DNA of 64,000 nucleotides from Sphingobacterium sp. HMA12 (GTDB lineage: Bacteria > Bacteroidota > Bacteroidia > Sphingobacteriales > Sphingobacteriaceae), in contig NZ_BEYR01000001.1 in the NCBI RefSeq assembly GCF_002933815.1, positions 186,001 to 250,000 on the forward strand. The letters are read 5' to 3'. The position numbers and the translations under genes are program-made. How positions within the stretch are numbered: position 1 is the first letter of the stretch; each line of letters begins with the position of its first letter. The notes beneath the pieces are model-generated. The model worked only from the letters and a program-made list of their open reading frames with translations, made no database searches and had not been told where the DNA came from. This document shows positions 17,739 through 26,491 of this stretch, one piece after another.

Positions 17739-18494
17739 CTATCGGGTAGTATATCCTCCATTAGCAAAAATTGTCTGCCCAGTGATCCACCAGCCGTCTG
17801 TAACGAGAAATTCGACTAGCGGAGCAATGTCCTTAATATTGGTCAAACCTCCTAGTGCAGCGGCGGATTTATGATATGCTACGGCATCTTCGCTCTCTTG
17901 TCCGTAGAAAAATGGTGTATCCATTGGACCGGGAGCCACAGCAGTAACGGAAATCCCTCGATCGCCAAATTCCTTTGAAGCAGCGCGTGTAAAATGCTCA
18001 ACCGGTGCTTTCAATCCCTCATAAGTGGAATAAAGACCTGTATAGGCGGCGAGTAAAGATGTGACAATTGTGCAGATTTTACCATTGTTATTCAATTTTT
18101 TTCCAGCTTCTTGAATAAAGAAATAGGCAACTTTGGAATTGATATCACTCATGCTATCATATTCATCCACTGTAGTATCTACAATTGTTTTTTTTAATAC
18201 TTTACCAACAGTATTAATTGCAATATCAATTCCTCCATATTGAGCTATTGCCGCATCAAAAAGTTTACTGATGTTTTCGACCCTAGTAAGGTCTGCTTGA
18301 AATAGGATAGCCTCAGTTCCAGCAGCCAGTACTTCTGCCAATGTTTTTTCAGCGTCGGCTTTGGTACTCTCACTGTTATAATGGATCACTAATTTTGCAC
18401 CTTTGTCAGCAAAATCTCGACTCAATAAACCACCAAGGTTTTTCGCGCCACCAGCGATTAATACAACTTTTCCTTTTACATCATGCTTTGCCAT
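17739..18494 (-). CDS. Short-chain dehydrogenase/reductase
   Basis: A 251-residue classical SDR. The cofactor loop reads GGAKNLGG in place of the usual TGxxxGxG. The ADLTR and NTVGK blocks follow, and the catalytic tyrosine and lysine are in YEGLK after TSLLAAYTGLYST. APGPMDTPF and the C-terminal FANGGYTTR are also as in the family. It reduces or oxidises an unknown carbonyl/alcohol with NAD(P). The AraC-type gene lies just upstream on the same strand, and the HxlR-controlled flavoprotein converges from the other side, so a role in electrophile or xenobiotic metabolism is plausible. Confidence 0.9.
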   Translation of the reverse strand: MAKHDVKGKVVLIAGGAKNLGGLLSRDFADKGAKLVIHYNSESTKADAEKTLAEVLAAGTEAILFQADLTRVENISKLFDAAIAQYGGIDIAINTVGKVLKKTIVDTTVDEYDSMSDINSKVAYFFIQEAGKKLNNNGKICTIVTSLLAAYTGLYSTYEGLKAPVEHFTRAASKEFGDRGISVTAVAPGPMDTPFFYGQESEDAVAYHKSAAALGGLTNIKDIAPLVEFLVTDGWWITGQTIFANGGYTTR

Positions 18495-18544
18495 AATATT
18501 TTATATTTTGATTATAACAAATCTCACGAAAGAAAATGAAGATA

Positions 18545-18937
18545 TTATGGTGAACTTTTCGCTTTTTTCAATTGACGAAATTGAGAAGGGGTCAAGCCCT
18601 CATATTTTTTGAAAAATTTAGTGAAATTCGAAGGGTCGTAGGTAAGTGTTTGAGCAATAACTGAGATACTCCATGTGGTATTTATTAAAAGCTCCTTAAT
18701 ACAATCCAATATCTTATGTACATAAAAATAGCAAGGATGATTTCCACGTGTTTCCTGTATTATTTTAATAAGATGTTTTTGAGAGATACAAAGTGTGCTG
18801 GCAATATCCTTTAACTCTAGCATTTCCACCGCTATACCATTCACTAATTCGGATAAATGATGATCCAGAAATTCAAAGTACCGGATCGTAATTTCTTCGC
18901 TTCTCTTCTTATGGTTGGGTAATAATTTTCCAGTCAT
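18545..18937 (-). CDS. AraC-family regulator, DNA-binding domain only
   Basis: A 130-residue protein that is almost entirely an AraC-type pair of helix-turn-helices: LELKDIASTLCISQKHLIKII, and then the second helix pair with SISVIAQTLTYDPSNFTKFFKKYEGLTPSQFRQ. There is no sensor domain, so it is either a stand-alone activator or a product that lost its N terminus. It lies 50 bases upstream of the SDR gene on the same strand and probably regulates it. Confidence 0.88.
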   Translation of the reverse strand: MTGKLLPNHKKRSEEITIRYFEFLDHHLSELVNGIAVEMLELKDIASTLCISQKHLIKIIQETRGNHPCYFYVHKILDCIKELLINTTWSISVIAQTLTYDPSNFTKFFKKYEGLTPSQFRQLKKAKSSP

Positions 18938-19105
18938 GCTAATCCTCCTAATTACAGTTAAATAAATATACGGAAATTCCCTGTTTTGGAAGTCGATGGC
19001 TATTAGATTAAAATCGCTTAATGAAAAATAATCTGAAGAGAATTTATCATTTTCAATTAATCTTAATCGCGCTATATTTAATTTATCTTGGTGAGAGCTA
19101 AGAAC

Positions 19106-19171
19106 AAAAAAAGGTTTTCAAACGGGGAGAATGAAAACCTTAAATAACCAATTATAAACCTAAATTATGAT
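19106..19171 (-). ncRNA. Small RNA, copy 2 of a three-copy family
   Basis: Read on the minus strand, the predicted transcript runs from about 19171 to the U run at 19106-19112. Its terminator hairpin has arms at 19133-19141 and 19111-19119 and the same C-rich 13-base loop as the other copies. The core is identical to copy 3 and differs from copy 1 at one base. It lies about 320 bases downstream of the last peptidase gene on the same strand but has its own promoter. It stands in the same orientation as copy 1, and the two enclose the HxlR-SDR-AraC cassette. Confidence 0.7.
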
Positions 19172-19175
19172 AGTT

Positions 19176-19206
19176 CAAAGATAGTGTGTTTTGTACACAC
19201 TTGCAA
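19176..19206 (-). promoter_or_regulatory. Promoter of small-RNA copy 2
   Basis: On the minus strand TTG (19206-19204), 20 bases and TATCTTTG (19183-19176) match the phylum consensus. The spacer contains AGTGTGT and ACACACT (19183-19189 and 19195-19201). These arms differ from those of copy 1 but keep the pairing, so the palindrome has been conserved while its sequence changed. Confidence 0.7.
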
Positions 19207-19495
19207 GTTTTTTTAAAAATAAAATAGAAATGCTGGTACCATCAGGCCCGCTCATTATGGAATCACCGGATGACAGTTGTTTTTTATATCTTCTAGTTTG
19301 AATAAGAGCAATTTCTTTTTCTTCCAGTTCTCTGATCTTATGCACATAAAAAAGAACCAATATTAGGTTAAAGTTGATTAATCCACAAGAAGACCAAGCG
19401 ACTTATTGTATAGATTTATGTTCAAGAAATTAAAAATTAACACCGTAATTTTTTTTTATGGCAGTTTGGAGAATCTTAAATCCCGAGGAGAAATA
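19207..19495. other. Region between small-RNA copy 2 and the peptidase operon
   Basis: Nearly 290 bases with no supported gene. A 61-codon minus-strand frame (19175-19360) overlaps the small-RNA promoter and looks unlike a real protein. No terminator for the peptidase operon is obvious. Confidence 0.35.
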
Positions 19496-21169
19496 TTACT
19501 CTGCTAAAATCCCAACATAATAATTGAACCTGTCTATATCAATATTCTCTTTGTTTAGTCCTGGAATTTTAATTGATTGAAAATGTTGATTTAAATGAAT
19601 CAATTGTCTTTTTTGACCTTTTATCCCAATATGAATTGGCATATGAAACCCTTTGACTTCGCTAATCCATCTCCCCATTATTCCTCCGGAAGCATCCTGT
19701 TGGATCTCTAATGTCGGGATAGATGCATGCTGCACATACTGTTCAAATACTTTTGATAGATCCAAACCAGATTGCTGGCTTAAATAATGGACAATATCGT
19801 TATAGTCAACTTGTTGATGGTAGAATGTGCTGTTTAAGCCCCGTAATAACGCACGCCACTTATCATCATTGGCTATCATTGTACGGATCATGTTGAGCAT
19901 AACACCACCCTTTGGATACATATCACCGGAACCTTCTTTGTTAACGTGATATGGTCCCTGTATGGGAATGTCATTTTGAATGCCGCGTCGAATACCATGC
20001 ACATAAGCTTGACTAGCTTCTTTTCCATAAAAGTAATCAATGAACAACGCTTCAGAATAGTTGGTGAAGCTTTCGTGAATCCACATATCGGCGAGATCAG
20101 CAGCCGTGATGTTATTACCAAACCATTCATGGCCCGATTCGTGTACGACAATGAAATCCCATTTTTTTCCCAAACCCGTGCCTGACGCATCGCTGCCAAG
20201 ATAGCCATTTTGGTAACCATTGCCATAAGCAATAGCACTTTGATGCTCCATTCCCAAATGATGAGTCTCAACCAATTTGTAACCGTCCTCGTAGAATGGA
20301 TAAGGGCCAAACCAATGCTCAAATGCGGTAATTGTCCGCTTTGCATTGTTTTGAAGATGCGCCTTTTTATCGGCTGTATTATTCTCACGCAGGATATAAT
20401 AATCTATATCCAACGGCCCTTTTTCACCTTGATGCTTTTCCTTGAAATGGACGTAGTCACCAATATTGATAGCAACATTATAATTGTTGATAGGATTGAC
20501 TACTTTCCAGTGGAATTTTGTATATCCGTCATTTAGATTTTCGACCTTGGTTAATCGTCCATTGGATACGTTCATTAACCCTTTAGGGACAGCTACTGAG
20601 ATCAACATGCTGTCCACTTCATCATATTGGTGATCTTTGTTTGGCCACCATACACTAGCGCCCATGCCTTGACAGGCTGTTGCTACCCATGCTTTTCCAT
20701 TACTGTCTTTTTTCCAGTCGATACCCCCGTCCCATGGTGCTCGTATCGCTTCTGTAGGTCGCCCTTCATAATAGACGGTGAATTCTTCCTGGCTGCCCTT
20801 GCCGATTATCTTTGGGAAATCTACATACACCGCGTTATATTCTCGGGTAAAAGGAAGGTCTTTTCCTTGATAAACGACTTTGTTTACTTTTAAATCCACA
20901 AATAAATCGAATTGCAGGCGCTTAAAATCTTCCACTACCCTGAAGCGGAATAAATTGGAGCCCGAGATGAATTTGCTGTCAATATCTACCTTGATATCCA
21001 GATGATAATATTGAATGTCATAGCAAGTTCTTAGGGGTGTCAGGTTACCCCTAAGTGAATCTGCTCGGGTGAATTCATTTTTGACTTTCATCAGCTGTGC
21101 GGCCACGTGCTTGCTGTTTGCCATTAAAATGCCACAGACGACAAGTGCAATTAAATATGTTCTTTTCAT
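19496..21169 (-). CDS. M1-family zinc metallopeptidase
   Basis: A 557-residue exported aminopeptidase-like enzyme with signal peptide ending near HVAAQ (residue 24). The zinc site is HESGHEWFGN at 342-351, with the third ligand glutamate at 365 (WIHESF), giving HExxH-x18-E. The GMEHQ stretch at 305-309 corresponds to the GxMEN exopeptidase motif with a histidine in place of asparagine. It is shorter than aminopeptidase N because it lacks the long C-terminal helical domain. It starts three bases after the S9 gene stop, so the two are co-transcribed. Likely removes N-terminal residues from peptides in the periplasm. Confidence 0.92.
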   Translation of the reverse strand: MKRTYLIALVVCGILMANSKHVAAQLMKVKNEFTRADSLRGNLTPLRTCYDIQYYHLDIKVDIDSKFISGSNLFRFRVVEDFKRLQFDLFVDLKVNKVVYQGKDLPFTREYNAVYVDFPKIIGKGSQEEFTVYYEGRPTEAIRAPWDGGIDWKKDSNGKAWVATACQGMGASVWWPNKDHQYDEVDSMLISVAVPKGLMNVSNGRLTKVENLNDGYTKFHWKVVNPINNYNVAINIGDYVHFKEKHQGEKGPLDIDYYILRENNTADKKAHLQNNAKRTITAFEHWFGPYPFYEDGYKLVETHHLGMEHQSAIAYGNGYQNGYLGSDASGTGLGKKWDFIVVHESGHEWFGNNITAADLADMWIHESFTNYSEALFIDYFYGKEASQAYVHGIRRGIQNDIPIQGPYHVNKEGSGDMYPKGGVMLNMIRTMIANDDKWRALLRGLNSTFYHQQVDYNDIVHYLSQQSGLDLSKVFEQYVQHASIPTLEIQQDASGGIMGRWISEVKGFHMPIHIGIKGQKRQLIHLNQHFQSIKIPGLNKENIDIDRFNYYVGILAE

Positions 21170-21172
21170 GTG

Positions 21173-23347
21173 TTATCTTCCGCCTGGAGGGCAATGTAAT
21201 TTTAAATAGTTTGTAAACAATGTTTTTAGATGCTCGTTGGTTCCTTGTCCTTCACTGATAGCGTGGCTACGGTTAGGGTAGGACATCAATTGAAACTGAA
21301 CGTTGTTTTTGATCAGTTCATCAATCAGCACTTCGGCGTTCTGATAATGCACGTTGTCATCACCGGTACCATGTATGTATAACAGATTTCCTTTGATATT
21401 TTTGGCATACTTTAATGGCGATCCATTTTCAAAATCCGTTAGATTTTCTTGAGGTAAGCCCATGTAACGTTCTTGATAAACATTATCATAAAGCAGCTGA
21501 TTGGCTACTGCGGCGATCGCTATTCCAGTTTTATAGATTTGCGGATATTGTCCCAGCAGATTAAGTGTGCTCGAACCACCGCCGCTCCATCCCCATACTG
21601 CAATGCGTGAACTATCCACGAAAGACCATTTCAATATTTCTTGTGCCGCAAGTGCCTGATCACGGATATTGAGCTGCCCAATCTTACGGTAAATGCTTTT
21701 CCGCCATAGATTGCCTTTAGGAGCAGGAGTACCACGGTTGTCAAGTGAAATATAGATATAGCCGTCATGAGCCATATTTCCTTTGTATAAGCTATTGTAT
21801 CCTGCACCAAAATTGTCCAGGACCGTTTGTGATGCGGGTTCACCATACACCATAAAAACCACGGGATACTTTTTGCTGGGATCGAAATCAAGGGGTTTGA
21901 CCATCCAGCCATCTAGCTCTATGCCTTCGACGGTTTTTATTTTGAAAAATTCTGCAATGCCATCACTCGCTTTCTTTTGGCGCGTAGTTTCAAAGTCTAC
22001 TAGAGTTTGATGGCTCGGTAGTGATACCACGGCATCGTATTTAAGTTCAGCGCGATTACTGAAGTTAAAGACCGCCGTCTTACCGTCTTTGGAGATATCA
22101 TAATCGCAAGTTCCCTCAAAAGATGCAGGTGTGAGCCTTTTGGGAGAACCACCTTTAGTAGAGATACTATACAGATATTTTTGAGTCGCATTGGTAGGCG
22201 AAGCAGTGAAATAAATTGTTTCTCCTTTTGGATCTAGAAAATCAAGAGTAATAATGTCATAATCTGCTTTCGTAATCAGCTTTTCATTACCTTTTAAGTC
22301 GATTTGATAAATTTTCCGCCACCCGTCTTTTTCGGATACCCATATAAATGCCTTCCCGTCCTGGATCCAGTCCCAGCCTGAAGGATCATTATTATTCCAT
22401 CTTGCCTTGATATCGATCCAGGAATCACTCGTTTCGCGATGTATCGCTTGAGCTTTATGAGTAGCAATGGAGGCTGTGTAAATTTTACTCTCGTTTTGTT
22501 TCCTGTTTAGTTGCTGAAAAATAAGTTGTTTGCTATCCAAGCACCATTCCATGCGCGGAATATAATGCTGCGCAGGATCTCCGGGGATATTGATATGATG
22601 GCTGTTTTTGCTAGCAAGTTCATAAGTCCAAATTGAGCACGCGCTTGGTGATTGTCCTACCTTTGGGTATTCGACAGGAATAGTAAAAGAGTAGAGACTA
22701 TCCGTGTTATTGATCATTAGAAAATTGCGGATACTACGTGCATCAAGCTTCCAGTAGGCAATCGATTGGCCGTCGGGAGACCACCTAAAACCATCTTTGC
22801 AACCAAACTCTTCTTCATAGACCCAGTCAAATGTTCCATTGATCATTCGGTCAGTACCATCGGTTGTAACCGCGCTGATGGCTCCATTAGTTAAATCTTC
22901 AACATAAATATTATGGTCAGCTTTGTTTACATAAGCTACTTTGTCATTTTGGGGACTGAACTTTGCAAACATCAACTGAGCTGAGGGAAACTGCTTTCCC
23001 AATTGTTTCAATTGATTTGACTGTTTGTTGTACACCCAGTAGTCTCCTCTTGTATTCTCGCGCCACACCTTCGCACTATTTGTATAGATTAAAATTAGTT
23101 CCTTATTCTTGGATATGGAAAAATTCTCAACTTTTAAAGCTGTTTTAGTTCCTTGAGGAATGAGTAATTCATGAGATAAAAAGATTGTTCTGGCACCGTT
23201 TTTAGGATTGACGGTTTCTATACCTCTATCTGAAAATTCATAATATTGATCATTATTTTCCATCCAGAGTCTCTGAGCAAAGAGTGGATTGGATACGTAG
23301 AGAACCAATAACAGATTGATTATAATAAAATGTCTAATTCGATTCAT
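21173..23347 (-). CDS. Dipeptidyl-peptidase IV-like S9 serine peptidase
   Basis: A 724-residue exported enzyme with signal peptide ending at FAQ (residue 25). An eight-bladed propeller-like half carries the DWVYEEEFGC motif, whose glutamates bind the substrate amino group in DPP-IV. The C-terminal hydrolase holds GWSGGG with nucleophile Ser588 (usually GWSYGG), the aspartate in HGTGDDNVH near 663, and His695 in RSHAISEG. It should release X-Pro dipeptides. It lies between the aminopeptidase P gene and the M1 gene in one operon, which together form a proline-aware peptide-degrading set. Confidence 0.93.
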   Translation of the reverse strand: MNRIRHFIIINLLLVLYVSNPLFAQRLWMENNDQYYEFSDRGIETVNPKNGARTIFLSHELLIPQGTKTALKVENFSISKNKELILIYTNSAKVWRENTRGDYWVYNKQSNQLKQLGKQFPSAQLMFAKFSPQNDKVAYVNKADHNIYVEDLTNGAISAVTTDGTDRMINGTFDWVYEEEFGCKDGFRWSPDGQSIAYWKLDARSIRNFLMINNTDSLYSFTIPVEYPKVGQSPSACSIWTYELASKNSHHINIPGDPAQHYIPRMEWCLDSKQLIFQQLNRKQNESKIYTASIATHKAQAIHRETSDSWIDIKARWNNNDPSGWDWIQDGKAFIWVSEKDGWRKIYQIDLKGNEKLITKADYDIITLDFLDPKGETIYFTASPTNATQKYLYSISTKGGSPKRLTPASFEGTCDYDISKDGKTAVFNFSNRAELKYDAVVSLPSHQTLVDFETTRQKKASDGIAEFFKIKTVEGIELDGWMVKPLDFDPSKKYPVVFMVYGEPASQTVLDNFGAGYNSLYKGNMAHDGYIYISLDNRGTPAPKGNLWRKSIYRKIGQLNIRDQALAAQEILKWSFVDSSRIAVWGWSGGGSSTLNLLGQYPQIYKTGIAIAAVANQLLYDNVYQERYMGLPQENLTDFENGSPLKYAKNIKGNLLYIHGTGDDNVHYQNAEVLIDELIKNNVQFQLMSYPNRSHAISEGQGTNEHLKTLFTNYLKLHCPPGGR

Positions 23348-23415
23348 ATGTTTATGATGGTTTTTTAAGTCCGCTATTCAATGCACAGTGTTTCGCCATT
23401 TTGTTTCCCAATATG

Positions 23416-24804
23416 CTAATTGGGAGCATTGTCTTTAAGTTGATAGATTTCATTTAACTCACGCTCAAGGTATTTTCCCAGACGTTTCGTGCCATTTTCT
23501 TGAATAAGATAATTATCCTCGATACGGATACCGCCAAATTCGAGGTGTTTGTTCAAAAAATCATAATTGACAAAATCCCTGTGCAGACTTTGTTGCTCCC
23601 AAAGCTGTGTCAGCTTGGGGATGAGATAGATGCCAGGTTCAACGGTAAGTGTGTTGCCCGTTTCTAACTGCTTGCCCAGTCTTAAGGATTTAAGACCAAA
23701 AGTTTTCGTGTCTTTAGGTTCTGTCTCGGTATAGCCTACATATTGTTCGCCGAGATCTTCCATGTCATGGACGTCCAAACCGATGAGGTGGCCTAGTCCA
23801 CATTGAAAGAATAAAGTATGTGCATGATTAACGACTGCATCTTGTGCATTACCTTTCATAAATCCAACTTGTATCAGACCCTCTACAAGCGCTTCACAGG
23901 CTTTTAAGTGGATATCTTTAAAGCGAGCGCCAACAGTTAATAAGCGTTCAGCAGATTTAAAAGCATATAAAACGATCTGATAAATTTCCTCCTGTAAAGA
24001 CGTGAAGCGCCTGCCTACGGGAAAGGAACGCGTTAGGTCGGAGGCATATCCCAGTGATGTTTCAACACCCGAATCATTTAACAAAATGTCTCCCGCATGA
24101 ACTTGATGAAATTGCATGTGGTTATGCAAAATTTCACCTCGTTTAGTAACGATAGGAGGATAAGAAAAAGACATGCCCTGATCTTGTGCGAAATGCTGCA
24201 TGGCATTGCTGATTTCATACTCATAACGACCGGGGCTGGTCATCTGAATAGCAAGACGGTGCATATCCACGGCTACGTCCACAGCTTTCTCTAGTTCAAT
24301 AATTTCCTCTGCTGATTTAATACTGCGTTGTGCGACTACGGCCTGAATTAAAGCGATAGATGGTTGAAATTGTTCAACCTGGCAACTGAGCAATTTCGTA
24401 AGCAATAATTTATTGTGTGATTGATAGGGAGGAAGGTAATGGATCGAATTTTTCTCACCTTTTTTTAGATAGTCAAAGAGTTGCCCAAGAGGAAGTACCT
24501 TATGAATACCTGACAGGGCGGCTTTTTCAGCCAGGGTCTGCTGTTGTCCCATCCAGACGATTTCATCGATGGTCATTTCATCGCCAAACAATACGGTTTC
24601 TCCAAGGTCAATATCGAGTACAGCGGCTAATTGAGGGCTTTGTATACCGATATAATATAAAAAACTGCTGTCTTGACGAAAAGGGTAAGTATTGTGTTCA
24701 AAATTGATCGGATTTTCAATATTGCCAAGCAACAAAATTTTACCTGAAATAAATTTTGCAGTGAGCTCGTTCCTGCGGGTAATATAGATTTCTTTTTTAA
24801 ACAT
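23416..24804 (-). CDS. pepP: Xaa-Pro aminopeptidase (M24B)
   Basis: A 462-residue cytoplasmic metallopeptidase that removes an N-terminal residue preceding proline. The N-terminal domain begins with RRNELTAKF. The metal site is seen as NDSGVETSLGYASDLTRSFPVGRRF (two aspartates), GLGHLIGLDVHD (histidine), TVEPGIYLIP (glutamate) and GGIRIEDNYLI (glutamate). Length and order match the family. It is the first gene of the three-peptidase operon, 68 bases ahead of the S9 gene. The lack of a signal peptide suggests it finishes the degradation of imported dipeptides and oligopeptides. Confidence 0.93.
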   Translation of the reverse strand: MFKKEIYITRRNELTAKFISGKILLLGNIENPINFEHNTYPFRQDSSFLYYIGIQSPQLAAVLDIDLGETVLFGDEMTIDEIVWMGQQQTLAEKAALSGIHKVLPLGQLFDYLKKGEKNSIHYLPPYQSHNKLLLTKLLSCQVEQFQPSIALIQAVVAQRSIKSAEEIIELEKAVDVAVDMHRLAIQMTSPGRYEYEISNAMQHFAQDQGMSFSYPPIVTKRGEILHNHMQFHQVHAGDILLNDSGVETSLGYASDLTRSFPVGRRFTSLQEEIYQIVLYAFKSAERLLTVGARFKDIHLKACEALVEGLIQVGFMKGNAQDAVVNHAHTLFFQCGLGHLIGLDVHDMEDLGEQYVGYTETEPKDTKTFGLKSLRLGKQLETGNTLTVEPGIYLIPKLTQLWEQQSLHRDFVNYDFLNKHLEFGGIRIEDNYLIQENGTKRLGKYLERELNEIYQLKDNAPN

Positions 24805-25285
24805 ATTGGTGAAAATTAAGAAACGACGTATGATTAAGATTTAATATAGTATTATTCGCATGATATAATATACTAGCTAATATCGAAAAATTTAATCTTT
24901 TAGCCTCGAAGACTCTTCTTCAAGAACCGGTACTATGGTTAGTATTTTAATGTTGTTACAATTGCTTATTTTTGGTGATCTATACATGAAAACAAAATAA
25001 TATTGGGATTTAATAAAGTTCCATGTTTCCAATGAATATTAGTTACCACAATTTATCAAAGTCTAATTGTATTTTAACCTTGTTTTTGTTAGATTTTAAG
25101 TTTTGATGTCCGATTTTATCAAATACGAAATGGAAAATTTATAGATTCGTAAATATTATCACATTGTTTACATATTTTGTTTTTGTTTTTTTCCGTATTG
25201 TGATAGATGTGTTTCCTTATTTCGTAGTTGTTATATTTATGTTAACTAAACAGTCGTAAATACGAACATAAACTTATGAAATCCT
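24805..25285. other. Divergent promoter region of pepP and the AraC gene
   Basis: About 480 strongly A+T-rich bases. It must hold promoters for the peptidase operon (minus) and for the AraC gene (plus), but neither shows a clean TTG/TAnnTTTG pair. No ORF or repeat is evident. Confidence 0.4.
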
Positions 25286-26170
25286 ATGAAAACGCTCCAA
25301 TTTAATGTGCCCAGTATGCAGGGCCAAAGTCTAACCGTACAAGAAGATATTTTAGAAACCTTTTACCCACACCTTCATAGACATCAAGAAGCACAGCTCA
25401 TGTGGATAATTAAAGGACGAGGAATATTGATTGTTGAAGATACTTTGCATCCATTTAGAGAAAATGATATTTTCTTTTTGGGAGCAAATCAGCCGCATGT
25501 GTTTAAGTCCTCCTCTCAGGATGGTTTTTCAAATGAATCTCGTTCGATTTCGATATTTTTTGATCCGAATGGCAAGCTTAAGCTATTATTTTCTTTAGAG
25601 GAGTTTGAATCGTTAAATCAATTTGTTTACAGCAATTCCTGTGGTTTTAAAATTCCGGGTGAATATTTTCAGCAAATTTCAGAAAGAATTTTACAATTGA
25701 AATCTTCAGAACAGATGGATAAGCTGATGCATTTTTTCTATCTTTTGCGTTCTTTGGCAAATATATCGAGAGATACAGATCCGCTTTGTGCGGAGAGAAG
25801 TGAAGTAGCATTTGACGCAATTCATAGCTCAAATCGAATTAACCAAATCTGTAACCATATTAAAGAAAACTTTAAACATGATCTTAGCCTCGAGGATGTT
25901 GCGGATTATGCGAACCTCACACCGCAGGCATTTTGTCGGTATTTTAAGAAACATTGCGGTGTCACTTTTGTCTCTTATTTAAATCGAATACGGGTTAAAG
26001 AGGTTTGTAATCAATTGAATGAAGATCATTTAGACAGTGTTTCGTTTATTGCATACAGTTGCGGATTTAATAGCATTACGAATTTTAACCGCGTATTTAA
26101 ACAGATTATTGGTTGTAATCCCAAAGAATATATTCAAAAATATAAGCAGACCCTGTATTCTGTTATTTGA
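25286..26170 (+). CDS. AraC-family regulator with cupin sensor domain
   Basis: A 294-residue regulator. The N-terminal cupin contains YPHLHRHQEAQLMWIIKGRG and a downstream FLGANQPHVF histidine. The C-terminal double helix-turn-helix includes LSLEDVADYANLTPQAFCRYFKKHCGVTFVSYLNRIRV and SFIAYSCGFNSITNFNRVFKQIIGCNPKEY. The sensor probably binds a small molecule such as a sugar or amino acid. It lies between the peptidase operon and the SusC/SusD pair, about 320 bases ahead of susC, so it is the likely activator of one or both. Confidence 0.92.
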   Translation: MKTLQFNVPSMQGQSLTVQEDILETFYPHLHRHQEAQLMWIIKGRGILIVEDTLHPFRENDIFFLGANQPHVFKSSSQDGFSNESRSISIFFDPNGKLKLLFSLEEFESLNQFVYSNSCGFKIPGEYFQQISERILQLKSSEQMDKLMHFFYLLRSLANISRDTDPLCAERSEVAFDAIHSSNRINQICNHIKENFKHDLSLEDVADYANLTPQAFCRYFKKHCGVTFVSYLNRIRVKEVCNQLNEDHLDSVSFIAYSCGFNSITNFNRVFKQIIGCNPKEYIQKYKQTLYSVI

Positions 26171-26491
26171 AACGGTGTATTTTTATAGATTTTTATATTT
26201 TTTAAAGTATTTTATCTTTAAAATTTGATAATACAGTGTTTTTTTTGATATCATGTAATATCAGCTATAGAATTTTCTTTTATTTTGATGTTATATTTAA
26301 GATTTGCTGTGAATATATTTGAAATTCACTGTTTTTATATATTTATTTATTTTTTCGTTGGTATCATTTAACATCTATTGTTAATAATGGGGCAATACTT
26401 GTCAAGATTCGGTTAGTAATCAGGAAGTCGGGTTGATAACTTAGTTTATATAAAAAAAAGCACTATAAACTAAACATCTGAAACTAAACTT
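26171..26491. other. Leader region of the first SusC gene
   Basis: About 320 A+T-rich bases. A TATATTTG at 26314-26321 resembles a -7 element, but TTTG is 26 bases away, so the promoter call is weak. The last bases before the start (CTAAACTTATG) resemble the A-rich leader that the small RNA could pair with. No ORF. Confidence 0.35.

Noticed and set aside
19175..19360. 61-codon minus-strand ORF
   Set aside because: It overlaps the small-RNA promoter and has a composition unlike real proteins.
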